NCBI GenBank assembly: GCA_963708425.1
Contig: OY970206.1
Location: 310,001 to 374,000 of the forward strand
Length of the DNA stretch: 64,000 nt
Source: JACMNW01 sp963708425
GTDB lineage: Bacteria > Pseudomonadota > Alphaproteobacteria > Rhodobacterales > Rhodobacteraceae
Reading direction: 5' to 3'
Below the pieces are notes generated by a model. The model made no database searches. It was given only the letters and a program-made list of their open reading frames with translations, and had not been told where the DNA came from. This document shows positions 34,992 through 43,917 of this stretch, in pieces. The position numbers and the translations under genes were made by a program. Position 1 is the stretch's first letter. Each line of letters starts with the position of its first letter.

Positions 34992-35034
34992 AAAACAAAG
35001 CGCCCCGGATCGTCGATCGGGGCGCTTTTGTTTT
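34992..35034. terminator. Bidirectional rho-independent terminator
   Basis: AAAACAAAGCGCCCCG and CGGGGCGCTTTTGTTTT pair around a short loop (35008-35017), with an A-run before and a T-run after the stem. It can end transcription from the VPLPA-CTERM gene on the plus strand and from the tRNA side on the minus strand. Confidence 0.9.
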
Positions 35035-35095
35035 GGCCTTGGGAAACGGCGGTAAAACACCGATCCGCATCAGCTATCCAGAAAAACCGCTAAAA

Positions 35096-35171
<76 letters not shown>

Positions 35172-35216
35172 ACTGTCGCGATCAAATAGCGTCAGTTCGG
35201 GCGGCGGGCAAGCCCC

Positions 35217-36899
35217 TCATTCCATATTGTGCGGCTCACCGTTTGCCCGCGCCAGCAGGCCAACCGCCGCCAGACCAACCGCCATCACCAGCAGTGCCGC
35301 CGGCGCCGCTTCGCCCAACCGCTCCAGACTGGCCAACTCGAACACCCGCGTCGACAACGTGTTAAAGTTGAAGGGCCGCAGCAGCAGCGTCGCCGGCAGT
35401 TCCTTCACGCAATCAACAAACACCACCAGCAGCGCCGTCGCCACCGATCCTTTCATCAGCGGCAGGTAAACATCGCGCAGCGTGCCCCCAGCGGTGCGCC
35501 CCAAGGACCGCGCCGCCATCGGCAGACTGGGCGACACCCGGCCAAACGCCGCATCCATCGCCCCCTGCGCAATGCCAAAAAACCGCACGAAATACGCCAG
35601 AACAATCGCCGCCGAGGTGCCCGTCATGATCAACCCCGGATCAGAACCGGTCAACCATAGCACCCCGTCGGCAACCCGGTGATCCAACGCTGCCAGCGGG
35701 ATCAGCAGTCCCAGCGCCAGCACCGCCCCCGGTGCGGCATAGCCTAGCACTGTCACCGGCAGCACCATCCGCGCCAGGTCGCGGCCAATCATCCGGGTCC
35801 CGTACACCAGAAACACCGCCGCCAGCACTGTCAACGCCGCCGCAAGTCCCCCGACCAGCACTGTATTGCCAAGCGCCGGCAGCAGCCCCGGTGCCACCCA
35901 GACATCAGGCCGCCTGAAGGCATGGCCAAGCATCACCGCCACCGGCAGAACGAAGCCCATCACAAACGGTACCAGACAAAACGCCGTCGCAGCCCAGCCG
36001 CGAACCCCAGACAACGGCAGCGGTGCGATCGGCCTTGTGCCTCGGCTCACGCCATGAAACCGGGCGTTCCGGCGGCCAATCCGCTCAAACCCCAGCAGCA
36101 GCAGGATCAGCGCCAAGATCACCCCGGCAATCTGCGCCGCCCCCCCGGCATTGTTCCCGGTCAGCCAGGTTGAAAACACCCCCGTGGTCAGGGTTTGCAC
36201 GCCAAAATGCTGCACGGTGCCATAATCGGCAACGGTTTCCATCATCACCAGCGCCACCCCAGTTGCGATTGCAGGCCGGGCCATTGGCAATCCAACCCGC
36301 CAAAACAATGCCCACGGCCCCGCCCCCAAGGCGCGCGCCACTTCATACGAACTGCCCGATTGTTCCCGAAATGCCGCCCGCGCCAGCAGATAGACGTAGG
36401 GATAAAGTGCCGATGCCAACACCACAATTGCCGGTCCATGTGCGCGCACTTCGGGGAACCAGTAATCGCGCACATCCCGCCAACCAAACAAAGCCCGCAT
36501 CGCCGCTTGCAACGGTCCGGCGTAATCCAGAAAATCGACCAACGCATAAGCACCAACATACGCCGGGATCGCCAGCGGAAACAGCAGCGCATAATCCAGC
36601 CACCGCCGCCCCGGAAACCGGTACATCGCAACCAACCACGCCGCCGCTGCACCAAACACCGCCGTCAGCGCCGCCACCCCCACCATCAGGATCAGCGTGT
36701 TGCCCAGATACCGCGGCAACACCGATGTCATCAGATGCGGCCAGATATTCTCGGTCGGATGAAACGCAATCCACAGGACCGAAATCACCGGGGCCAACAC
36801 CACGGCGGCAATCATCGCAGCCCCGAATGACCATAGATCAAGGCGCGGAATGCGCCATCCTAGCTGTGGTTGGTTAACTTGACTGTTTTGCTTGGTCAT
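35217..36899 (-). CDS. Iron(III)-type ABC transporter permease (FbpB/SfuB-like)
   Basis: 560 residues from the ATG at 36899; a TTG at 36941 would add 14. About 12 membrane helices in two halves, each with an EAA-type loop: SSYEVARALGAGPWALFWRVGLPMARPAI and PSLPMAARSLGRTAGGTLRDVYLPLMKG. The fused two-domain layout is typical of ferric-ion and some other ABC importers. Neither the binding protein nor the ATPase is adjacent, so this is an orphan permease unless its partners lie elsewhere. The RBS is weak. Confidence 0.9.
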   Translation of the reverse strand: MTKQNSQVNQPQLGWRIPRLDLWSFGAAMIAAVVLAPVISVLWIAFHPTENIWPHLMTSVLPRYLGNTLILMVGVAALTAVFGAAAAWLVAMYRFPGRRWLDYALLFPLAIPAYVGAYALVDFLDYAGPLQAAMRALFGWRDVRDYWFPEVRAHGPAIVVLASALYPYVYLLARAAFREQSGSSYEVARALGAGPWALFWRVGLPMARPAIATGVALVMMETVADYGTVQHFGVQTLTTGVFSTWLTGNNAGGAAQIAGVILALILLLLGFERIGRRNARFHGVSRGTRPIAPLPLSGVRGWAATAFCLVPFVMGFVLPVAVMLGHAFRRPDVWVAPGLLPALGNTVLVGGLAAALTVLAAVFLVYGTRMIGRDLARMVLPVTVLGYAAPGAVLALGLLIPLAALDHRVADGVLWLTGSDPGLIMTGTSAAIVLAYFVRFFGIAQGAMDAAFGRVSPSLPMAARSLGRTAGGTLRDVYLPLMKGSVATALLVVFVDCVKELPATLLLRPFNFNTLSTRVFELASLERLGEAAPAALLVMAVGLAAVGLLARANGEPHNME

Positions 36900-36994
36900 C
36901 TTGAACAGGCAATTACAGGAAAGCGGTTTAACTGTCCACAAAAGCCCGTATAGTCAGCTTAAAGCAGACCTTCAGGCCGGATAACACACTCACG

Positions 36995-37867
36995 ATGCGC
37001 ATCGTCTATCACCTCGGCGCCCATTGCACCGACGAAGAACGTCTGCTGCGATGCCTTCTGAAAAACCGCGCCGCGCTCGCGACCGAAGGCATTCATGTGC
37101 CGGGGCCAACCCGCTATCGCAACCTTCTGCGCGATACTGCCGTGGCGCTAAAGGGCAAAACTGCAAACGTCGATACGCAAGCGATGATCCTGGAACAGAT
37201 CATGGAAGAAGACCGCGCCGAGCGTCTGATCCTCAGCTGGGACAACTTCCTTAGCTATCCGCAATGGGCGGTGCGCGGCTCACTTTACCCCAACGCCGCC
37301 GAACGCATCCGCGCCTTCACAAGGATCTTCCCGCAGATCGAAGCGGAATTTCACCTTTCCATCCGCAACCCAGCAACCTTCCTGCCTGCCCTGTTTCAGG
37401 GCCAAAAGGGCAAGTCGCATGATGAATTTATGGATGGGGTAGAACCCCTTCGCCTGCGCTGGTCCACCATGATCGAACAGGTGCAGGCGTTGAACCCCGA
37501 CGTTCCGCTGACCATATGGTGTGACGAAGACACGCCGCTGATCTGGCCCGATGTGCTGCAAACGGTGTCGGGTCACAGCGGCGATATCGTGCTCGAGGAC
37601 ACCGATGCGCTGCTTGCCGATATCATGACGGCGGAGGGCATGGCGCATATGAACGCCTATCTTGCCGAAAACCCCGCTGACACGTCCGACAAACGCAAAG
37701 GCATCGTCGCGGCCTTCCTCGACAAATTCGCCGATCCCGCAAAGTTAGAGGTTGATATCGAAATGAAGGGATGGACTGCAGCATTGGTCGCCGAAATGAC
37801 CGAAACCTACGAGGCTGACGTGGCACAGATCGCCCGGTTTCGCGACCTGACCTTCATTTCACCATAG
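36995..37867 (+). CDS. Uncharacterised protein, weakly sulfotransferase-like
   Basis: 290 residues. The start MRIVYHLGAHCTDEERLLRCLLKN resembles the HxGxHKTGTT beginning of Rhodobacterales sulfotransferase-like proteins, but the phosphosulfate-binding residues are not there. No signal peptide or membrane segment. The repeated acid-rich LILSWDNFLSYP and TIWCDEDTPLIWPDVL segments resemble a family of Rhodobacterales hypothetical proteins. The gene is monocistronic, divergent from the iron-type permease. Function not assigned. Confidence 0.8.
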   Translation: MRIVYHLGAHCTDEERLLRCLLKNRAALATEGIHVPGPTRYRNLLRDTAVALKGKTANVDTQAMILEQIMEEDRAERLILSWDNFLSYPQWAVRGSLYPNAAERIRAFTRIFPQIEAEFHLSIRNPATFLPALFQGQKGKSHDEFMDGVEPLRLRWSTMIEQVQALNPDVPLTIWCDEDTPLIWPDVLQTVSGHSGDIVLEDTDALLADIMTAEGMAHMNAYLAENPADTSDKRKGIVAAFLDKFADPAKLEVDIEMKGWTAALVAEMTETYEADVAQIARFRDLTFISP

Positions 37868-37980
37868 CATAGGCTCGGAAAATCGGGGGGGTTCGGTTTT
37901 TTACAAAAGCCGTTCACATCACAGCGCTTCAGCGTCCTAGACGCGTCGTCCGCCACCCAAGACGCCCCCCAACTCAACCG

Positions 37981-38235
37981 CTACTGCATTCCCAACGCGG
38001 TCTTGTACATCTCCAAGATCGCCTCTTCCTCGGCAATATCGTCGGGCTTGCGTTTGCGCAACGCAATCACCTTGCGCAGAATGCCGGTGTCATAACCGCG
38101 CCCTTTCGCTTCGGCCATCAGCTCTTTTTGCTGCTCGGCCAAGTCCTTCTTTTCAGCATCCAACTGCTCAAAGCGTTCGATGAACTGGCGCAGCTCGTCG
38201 GCGGTAACGGAATAGGTGTCGATCGGATCGCTCAT
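37981..38235 (-). CDS. gapR: GapR (DUF2312) nucleoid-associated protein
   Basis: 84 residues from the ATG at 38235, preceded by GAGGGG; the frame extends upstream to 38310. All-helical; the conserved DUF2312 core is ELRQFIERFEQLDAEKKDLAEQQKELMAEAKGRGYD followed by KVIALRKRKPDD. In Caulobacter, GapR binds overtwisted DNA ahead of forks and stimulates topoisomerases. Length and start (MSDPIDTYSVTADEL) are standard for Rhodobacterales. Confidence 0.93.
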   Translation of the reverse strand: MSDPIDTYSVTADELRQFIERFEQLDAEKKDLAEQQKELMAEAKGRGYDTGILRKVIALRKRKPDDIAEEEAILEMYKTALGMQ

Positions 38236-38375
38236 GATGCCCCTCAAGAATGTTTGCCCACTCCCTACCTTGCCGATGGGCATGGGTTCAAGCCGCCAAA
38301 TGCGCAGCACGGCACTTGTCAGCGCGGGCGCGCTCGGCTAGTGCCAAACGGCGTGAAATCCGAAGGGCACCGACT

Positions 38376-38591
38376 ATGACATTGCTGATCTGGGCAGGCA
38401 CCTTGCTGTCACTATGCGGCGTAGGCGGGCTGATCTGGTGCATCATCTTGGCCATAAAGGCACGCCGCGCCGGGCTGACCGATGACGCCATGCGTGCCCG
38501 CCTGCAGCATGTCGTCACGCTCAATATGATCGCCCTTGGCGTCTCGGCGCTCGGTCTGATGCTGGTTGTTGCGGGTATTCTGCTGGGCTAG
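38376..38591 (+). CDS. Small two-helix membrane protein
   Basis: 71 residues, with RBS GAAGGGC before the ATG. Two hydrophobic helices (about 3-27 and 48-70) separated by a basic loop KARRAGLTDDAMRARLQ. No family recognised with confidence. The stop TAG overlaps the stop of the convergent FadJ-like gene: the two share the palindrome CTAG at 38588-38591. Confidence 0.8.
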   Translation: MTLLIWAGTLLSLCGVGGLIWCIILAIKARRAGLTDDAMRARLQHVVTLNMIALGVSALGLMLVVAGILLG

Positions 38592-40438
38592 GCGTCGTTC
38601 AGCGACGCAAAGGACAGCCCATCCGCGATCAGCGTATCAAACAGCGGGTCCGGGGCCCATACGGCATCTTCCACTGCCCATATCCGCAAATTCCGCCGCA
38701 TGACCATCAATCCGCGCGCATCTGCCTGATACATCGGCCCGCCCATGGTCCGCGAAAACCCATATCCCGCCACCATCACCACATCAATATCCGACGCCGC
38801 TTGCGCCGTGCCGTCCGACAACAGCTTTGCCCCGTCATTCGCCATCGCCGCCAAAACCCGATCGGCAATCTGCGCGTCCTGTATCGCCATCAGCGCGCCC
38901 TGCCCCTCGGCCAGCCCGCTTGGTAACCGCAAAAATGCCGAAACTGCCCGCGTCACCTGCGCCACCGGCACCCCAGACCGGATCAGGGCCTGCGCGGCCT
39001 GCCGACCCGCCGCCGTCACCCGTGCTCCAATACCGGGGCCTTGCCCCCGCAGCCCGGTCTTGATCGGCCGCAGCCCCAACTTGCGCAGCAACCCCAGCCC
39101 AGTCGCAATCGTTCGGGGCGACATGCCGTCCAGCAACGCCACCTCGGCCAGCCCGCCTTGCGCGAACACCACGCCCATCACATCACGGCCCGCCCCATTT
39201 GGCACACCGCCCGCCACCATCACCGTTATGTCACGCGCCAATCCGCGCGCAAAATCCACCGCCAATGGCCGTTCGGCATCCGTGAGGATAATCGCCTGAA
39301 CCCCGGCAAAGGCCATCGGGTCCACTGCCGGAAACAGCCGCCCCCAATCAGCATCACGCGCCTCTGGCGTCAGCCGCCCCGCCGAAACCTCGGCCTCTTG
39401 CGCCAAACCAACCGCCTCCAGTGCCGATACCAGCGCATCACGGCTTGGGTCACACAACGTCACCTTCAGTCCGGCCCTCAGTGCCGCCCCAGTCAAACCA
39501 ACCGCCGCCGCCCCAGCCCCCCAAATCCCCAAATGCGCCACCGGCAAAGCCGTCGACGCATCAAACCCCGTCGGTAAATGATCCGCCCGCCGATCCGCCA
39601 AGAAGGCATAGCGCAGCGCCGCCGCCTCGGGCGATGCCCGCAGATCGTCAAACGCCGAACGCTCAAACGTCAAACCTTGATCCAGCGGCAACAGCAAGGC
39701 CGCCTCAACGCAATCCACAATCCGGCTCTTGGCGGGCAACCCCGATTTCGCCGCCTCTTTCCGCGCCACCGCTACCGCCGCCTCATACGCTACCGGATCG
39801 CGAAATCCGTTCCGCCGGTCCGCAGCCGGTGGCGCATCCGCCAGTACCAACGCCGCCGCCAGCAACCCATCCACATCCGGTGCCACCGCGTCCAGCACCC
39901 CCAACGCCAGCGCATCTGCTGCCGAAATCGGCTGCCCAGTCAGCATCATGCGCAACGCCACCTCGGCCCCGACCAGCCGCGGCAATCGCTGCGTTCCGCC
40001 TGCCCCCGGCAATATCCCCAAATTCACCTCGGGCAAGCCAACCCGCAGACCTGCCATCCCAACCCGAGCGTGCGCCGCCAGCCCCAATTCAAACCCGCCG
40101 CCCAACGCCACACCATGCATTGCCGCGATCACAGGTTTTGCAAACGCCTCAATCCGGCGACACAGGTCGGGCAACAGCGGCGCTTGGGCGGATTGGCCAA
40201 ATTCGCGTATATCCGCACCCGCCGAAAACGCCCGGCCGTCACCCCGAATAACCATTGCCTTGATGTGAGGATCACGCTCCGCCCGGTCCAATGCAGCACC
40301 AAGCGCCCCCCTTACTGCAGCCCCAAGCGCATTCACCGGCGGATTGCACAGCGTCAATACGAGAACAGCATCCAGAACCTCCTGCCGAACTGGCCCCAGT
40401 TTAGCCTCGTGATCCGCCCGGTGATCCGCATCGTTCAT
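38588..40438 (-). CDS. FadJ/FadB-like enoyl-CoA hydratase with degenerate 3-hydroxyacyl-CoA dehydrogenase part
   Basis: 616 residues from the ATG at 40438; the frame runs open upstream to 40999 without homology. N-terminal crotonase domain looks active: FSAGADIREFG, MHGVALGGGFELGLAAH and GLPEVNLGILPGAGGTQRLPRLVG with the catalytic glutamates. The dehydrogenase part (about 300-600) retains a glycine-rich GIWGAGAAAVGLTGA start, but where active enzymes have GxHFFxP the sequence reads MGVVFAQGG, so the catalytic histidine is missing, and FxxNR is replaced by GIGARV. The usual length is about 700. It may serve as a hydratase only. Confidence 0.87.
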   Translation of the reverse strand: MNDADHRADHEAKLGPVRQEVLDAVLVLTLCNPPVNALGAAVRGALGAALDRAERDPHIKAMVIRGDGRAFSAGADIREFGQSAQAPLLPDLCRRIEAFAKPVIAAMHGVALGGGFELGLAAHARVGMAGLRVGLPEVNLGILPGAGGTQRLPRLVGAEVALRMMLTGQPISAADALALGVLDAVAPDVDGLLAAALVLADAPPAADRRNGFRDPVAYEAAVAVARKEAAKSGLPAKSRIVDCVEAALLLPLDQGLTFERSAFDDLRASPEAAALRYAFLADRRADHLPTGFDASTALPVAHLGIWGAGAAAVGLTGAALRAGLKVTLCDPSRDALVSALEAVGLAQEAEVSAGRLTPEARDADWGRLFPAVDPMAFAGVQAIILTDAERPLAVDFARGLARDITVMVAGGVPNGAGRDVMGVVFAQGGLAEVALLDGMSPRTIATGLGLLRKLGLRPIKTGLRGQGPGIGARVTAAGRQAAQALIRSGVPVAQVTRAVSAFLRLPSGLAEGQGALMAIQDAQIADRVLAAMANDGAKLLSDGTAQAASDIDVVMVAGYGFSRTMGGPMYQADARGLMVMRRNLRIWAVEDAVWAPDPLFDTLIADGLSFASLNDA

Positions 40439-40564
40439 CGCATCGTCTCCCTGACTCCATCCTATCAGGAACTGCCCCACCCTTGGCAAGCGGCGCACCG
40501 ATTGAATGTGTCCCCCATGCACGCTATGTTTAGTGTGAGTCTTGCCCGTCAGGATCAGACCGCC

Positions 40565-41428
40565 ATGAAACCCGACGTCACTGCCTTTTTTGACGAAGCG
40601 ACCAATACCATCACCTATGTGCTGCGTGATCCCAACGGGCGCGCCTGTGCAGTCATCAATTCGGTGTTGGATTTTGATTATGCCTCTGGTCGCACCGATA
40701 CCCGGTCCGCGGATGCGGTGATCGACTTCATCCGCAAATCCGACCTTGATCTGCAGTGGATACTGGAAACCCACGTTCACGCCGATCACCTTTCGGCAGC
40801 GCCCTATATCCAGCAGCAGCTCGGCGGCAAAATCGGCATCGGCACCCTGATCACCTATATCCAGAATACCTTCGGCAAAATCTTCAATGAGGGCACCGAG
40901 TTTCAACGCGACGGCTCGCAATTCGACCGCCTGTTTGCCAACGGCGACAGCTTCCAAATCGGCCAATTGCGCGGCGATGTCATGCACACCCCCGGCCATA
41001 CCCCGGCCTGCCTAACCTATGTCATCGGCGACGCGGCGTTTGTCGGCGACACCCTTTTCATGCCCGATTTCGGCACCGCGCGCTGCGATTTCCCCGGCGG
41101 CTCGGCGGCAACAATGTACGCGTCGGTGCAACGGATTTTGGCATTGCCGGATGAGACGCGGGTTTTCGTCTGCCATGATTACAAGGCACCGGGGCGCGAA
41201 ACCTATGCCTGGGAAAGCACCGTGGGTGAACAAAAGCGCCGCAACGTCCATATCGGTGCGGGTCGCAGCATGGAAGATTTCGTCGCCCTTCGGCAAGCCC
41301 GCGATGCCACGCTGGGAATGCCGCGCCTGATCATTCCGTCGCTGCAAGTGAACATGCGCGCAGGCCACATGCCCGATCCGGCAGAAGATGGCAGAACCTA
41401 CCTTAAAGTGCCGATAAATGGTCTTTAA
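40565..41428 (+). CDS. blh: MBL-fold persulfide dioxygenase-like enzyme (Blh type)
   Basis: 287 residues from the ATG at 40565 (MKPDVTAFFDEATNT); the ATG at 40517 is possible. Metallo-beta-lactamase motifs: THVHADHL, the histidine in HTPGHTPACL, GDTLFMPDFGTARCDFPGG and CHDYKAPGRE. This matches the ETHE1/Blh persulfide dioxygenase group, which oxidises glutathione persulfide to sulfite. The following YeeE/YedE genes and DUF442 domain make up the bigR-blh-pmp type sulfide detoxification locus known in alphaproteobacteria; no BigR gene is seen here. Confidence 0.9.
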   Translation: MKPDVTAFFDEATNTITYVLRDPNGRACAVINSVLDFDYASGRTDTRSADAVIDFIRKSDLDLQWILETHVHADHLSAAPYIQQQLGGKIGIGTLITYIQNTFGKIFNEGTEFQRDGSQFDRLFANGDSFQIGQLRGDVMHTPGHTPACLTYVIGDAAFVGDTLFMPDFGTARCDFPGGSAATMYASVQRILALPDETRVFVCHDYKAPGRETYAWESTVGEQKRRNVHIGAGRSMEDFVALRQARDATLGMPRLIIPSLQVNMRAGHMPDPAEDGRTYLKVPINGL

Positions 41429-41525
41429 GCGATACATCAATGAGTTTTCCTTTACATAATCGAACATTCATGATGGTCACTTGCAGAGTAATGATGTGCA
41501 AAATTGCACTAAAGGAACAAACTTG

Positions 41526-41954
41526 ATGATACAGGCAGATTGGCTTTGGGGTCTGGCGGGCGGTCTGATGATCGGCACCGCCGCCGCCGTCTATTTACTG
41601 GTGAATGGCCGCGTCATGGGGGCGTCTGGCATCCTTGGCGGCTTGGTCGATGGCAGCGGGCGTGCCACCGCTGCTGAACGGCTTTCGTTCCTCGCGGGTT
41701 GCCTGATCGTGCCCGCCCTCATCGCATGGGGGCTTGGAGATGCGCAAACCCACATCACCAACAATCTGGCCGTCATCGTCGCCGCTGGTCTGCTTGTCGG
41801 CGTCGGCACAAGATTGGCCAATGGCTGCACCTCGGGCCATGGCGTGTGCGGCATCTCGCGCCTTTCGATGCGCGGCATTGTCGCCACCGTCTTCTACCTG
41901 CTCGCAGGCGGCCTGATCATGGCCACCGCCCGTCACGCTCTGGGGTGGATCTGA
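41526..41954 (+). CDS. YeeE/YedE-family sulfur transporter subunit 1
   Basis: 142 residues from the ATG at 41526, preceded by AAAGGAAC. Four membrane helices; GRVMGASGILGGLVDG and the cysteine motif GTRLANGCTSGHGVCGISRLSMRG are hallmarks of YeeE/YedE (DUF395) half-size subunits, thought to import thiosulfate or another sulfur species. The stop overlaps the next start (TGATG). Confidence 0.92.
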   Translation: MIQADWLWGLAGGLMIGTAAAVYLLVNGRVMGASGILGGLVDGSGRATAAERLSFLAGCLIVPALIAWGLGDAQTHITNNLAVIVAAGLLVGVGTRLANGCTSGHGVCGISRLSMRGIVATVFYLLAGGLIMATARHALGWI

Positions 41955-42820
41955 TGCGCGCAGCTTTCGCGGCCCTGTCGGGCGGAATATTTGGTGCGGG
42001 TCTGCTGCTGTCGGGCATGACCGACACCACCAAAGTCCAAGGCTGGCTTGATGTCTTCGGCGATTGGGATCCCACCCTCGCCTTCGTCCTCGGCGGAGCC
42101 ATCCTCCCTATGGCCATCGCTTGGCAAGTCGCCGCCCGTCGCCAGACCGCCTTGCTTGGCACGCCATTACCTGCTGCCCCCAGCCCGGAAATCGACCCCG
42201 CCCTTGTCATCGGCTCAGTCCTGTTCGGCGCAGGCTGGGCACTGGCGGGGCTATGCCCCGGTCCTGCCATCGCGTCCCTCAGCTTTGGCGGCTGGGGCGG
42301 GATAGCCTTTCTTATTGCGATGCTGGCAGGTATGCTCATCGCTCCGGCCGCGCGCCGCACCCTAGACCGTCAGGCCAAAGCAGGAGCCCCCATGGATATT
42401 CGCGCCCTAACCCCAACCTACGCCGTCTCGCCGCAGATCTCGCTTGAAGACCTGCCCGCGATCAAGGCCGCAGGTTACACCACCATCATTAACAACCGCC
42501 CTGACGCTGAAATCCCACCGCATCTGCACAACGCGCAGATGCAGGCGGCGGCACAGGCGCTTGGCCTGACTTTCATCCAGAACACCGTCATCGGCGGTGC
42601 TTTGACCGACGCAAACGTTACGGCCCAAGCCAAAGCCATCGCAAATGCCAATGGCCCGGTGTTCGCTTATTGCGCGTCGGGTAATCGGTCGTCGGTGGTC
42701 TGGGCGCTGGCCAATGCTGGCGAAATGCCGACCGATGATCTGATCGGCCTGCCCGCGCGCTACGGCTATCAACTCGAAGGGCTCCGCAGCCAGATCGACA
42801 AGCTCGCCGCCAAGGGCTAA
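41954..42820 (+). CDS. Fusion: YeeE/YedE-family subunit 2 (DUF6691) plus DUF442 sulfurtransferase-like domain
   Basis: 288 residues. Residues 1-140 are the second membrane subunit: FGAGLLLSGMTDTTKVQGWLDVFGDWDPTLAFVLGG and LFGAGWALAGLCPGPAIASL. From Met147 follows a complete DUF442 (TIGR01244-type) domain: MDIRALTPTYAVSPQI, NNRPDAE, and active-site YCASGNRSSVVWA with the cysteine in a phosphatase/rhodanese-like loop. These are normally separate proteins. AGGAG six bases before the internal ATG at 42392 could let the domain also be made alone. Probable role: sulfur import coupled to transfer. Confidence 0.88.
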   Translation: MRAAFAALSGGIFGAGLLLSGMTDTTKVQGWLDVFGDWDPTLAFVLGGAILPMAIAWQVAARRQTALLGTPLPAAPSPEIDPALVIGSVLFGAGWALAGLCPGPAIASLSFGGWGGIAFLIAMLAGMLIAPAARRTLDRQAKAGAPMDIRALTPTYAVSPQISLEDLPAIKAAGYTTIINNRPDAEIPPHLHNAQMQAAAQALGLTFIQNTVIGGALTDANVTAQAKAIANANGPVFAYCASGNRSSVVWALANAGEMPTDDLIGLPARYGYQLEGLRSQIDKLAAKG

Positions 42821-42846
42821 CGCCCCTGGCCAAATGTGCCTCGTGA

Positions 42847-42873
42847 CTGGGGCCAACTCACTGCGGCCCCGTC
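42847..42873. terminator. Hairpin between convergent genes
   Basis: GGGGCC and GGCCCC (about 42849-42870) form a stem around AACTCACTGC, followed by GTCTTC. It lies between the convergent ends of the fusion gene and the FliM-like gene and may terminate one or both transcripts. The T-run is poor. Confidence 0.45.
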
Positions 42874-42888
42874 TTCAGGGTCGGGCAA

Positions 42889-43842
42889 CTACCCCACCGC
42901 AACCCGCTGCAAATCAATAATGTCGTGGCTCGGCTGCGCCATTGATACCTCTGTTCGCAAAGGTGTCAGCCGCACCGCACACATACCCCGGTTCTGCCCC
43001 AGCCTGCCTTCCGACACCCGCAGCCCATCAAGGCCTTCCAGCCCGATCTTGTCCAAAGACGCCTGCCCCATCGCCAGAACATCACCCACCTGCAATGCAA
43101 TCACCGTTGATAACGGGCAGGCCATCCGGTGAATAACCGCCTGCAAAATGCACTGTGCGCCCGCCACCTGCTCGGCCAGTTCGGCAGCAAACATATGCCC
43201 CGCCACCGCCTCGGGCATCGCACGACTGGTCGTTCGCGGCCGTTGCCCCCGCCCCGCCGCAGGCAGCGCCATCAGTATTTGCCCCAACCGCGCGCCACTT
43301 TCGACCGAAATATCGGCCCGCAGCACCCGGTAGGGAATATCCTCCAACAACAACCCCAAAGGGCGCGGATCATCCAGGAACGACGCATAGCGAAACCCGC
43401 CCGCCCAAACCAGATCGGCCTCATCCGCCAAAGCCACCTCTAGCCCGGCCAGTGCTGCATCAACAAACCCAGCCACCATCGCCGCATCGGTGCGCGACGG
43501 CCTTCGCAGCGGCGGCACCAGTACCGTCACCCGGCCAATGGTCTGTATTTCCGTCATCGCCGCCAGCAATGGTGCCGAAATGGCCAGCAGCCCCAGCCCC
43601 TCACCCGGCCCCTCCAGCACTGCAATCAACGCCCGGTCAGGTGGCATATCCAACAACTCGGTCAGCGACGCCCGCGTTTGGTCCAGCCGCGTCACCTCCA
43701 GCCCCAATGTCATGGTATCCCGCGCCGCCCGGGCCAACACAACGCGCCAAGACCGGTCCGCCCCCGGCCCGCCTTGTGCTACATTGGCCGCAGCCAACGC
43801 CAACTTGCGGCGCATCACAGTCTGTTCGTCGATACTGGCCAC
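42889..43842 (-). CDS. FliM/FliN C-terminal-type (SpoA) protein, isolated from flagellar genes
   Basis: About 317 residues if it starts at GTG 43842, preceded by AAAGGGGCCGGGA; the frame extends to TTG 43899. The C-terminus carries a SpoA-like segment: CPLSTVIALQVGDVLAMGQASLDKIGLEGLDGLRVSEGRLGQNRGMCAVRL, as in the rotor proteins FliM/FliN. The N-terminal two thirds are weakly FliM-like. There are no other flagellar genes around; the neighbour upstream is a sensor kinase. Whether it joins the flagellar motor or has another role is open. Confidence 0.75.
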   Translation of the reverse strand: MASIDEQTVMRRKLALAAANVAQGGPGADRSWRVVLARAARDTMTLGLEVTRLDQTRASLTELLDMPPDRALIAVLEGPGEGLGLLAISAPLLAAMTEIQTIGRVTVLVPPLRRPSRTDAAMVAGFVDAALAGLEVALADEADLVWAGGFRYASFLDDPRPLGLLLEDIPYRVLRADISVESGARLGQILMALPAAGRGQRPRTTSRAMPEAVAGHMFAAELAEQVAGAQCILQAVIHRMACPLSTVIALQVGDVLAMGQASLDKIGLEGLDGLRVSEGRLGQNRGMCAVRLTPLRTEVSMAQPSHDIIDLQRVAVG

Positions 43843-43917
43843 TCCCGGCCCCTTTTGCTGCAATCGCCTTTCCAGACCTTGCCGCAAACCCCTTGCCAAA
43901 CCGTTAACCGCGCCCTG

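Noticed and set aside
38588..38591. Shared CTAG stop of the convergent genes as a functional site
   Set aside because: A TAG stop on both strands naturally gives this palindrome; a coincidence with no further support.
40439..40999. Upstream in-frame extension of the FadJ-like ORF to 40999
   Set aside because: It runs opposite the MBL enzyme gene and has no crotonase homology; MNDADHRADHEAK is a better start.
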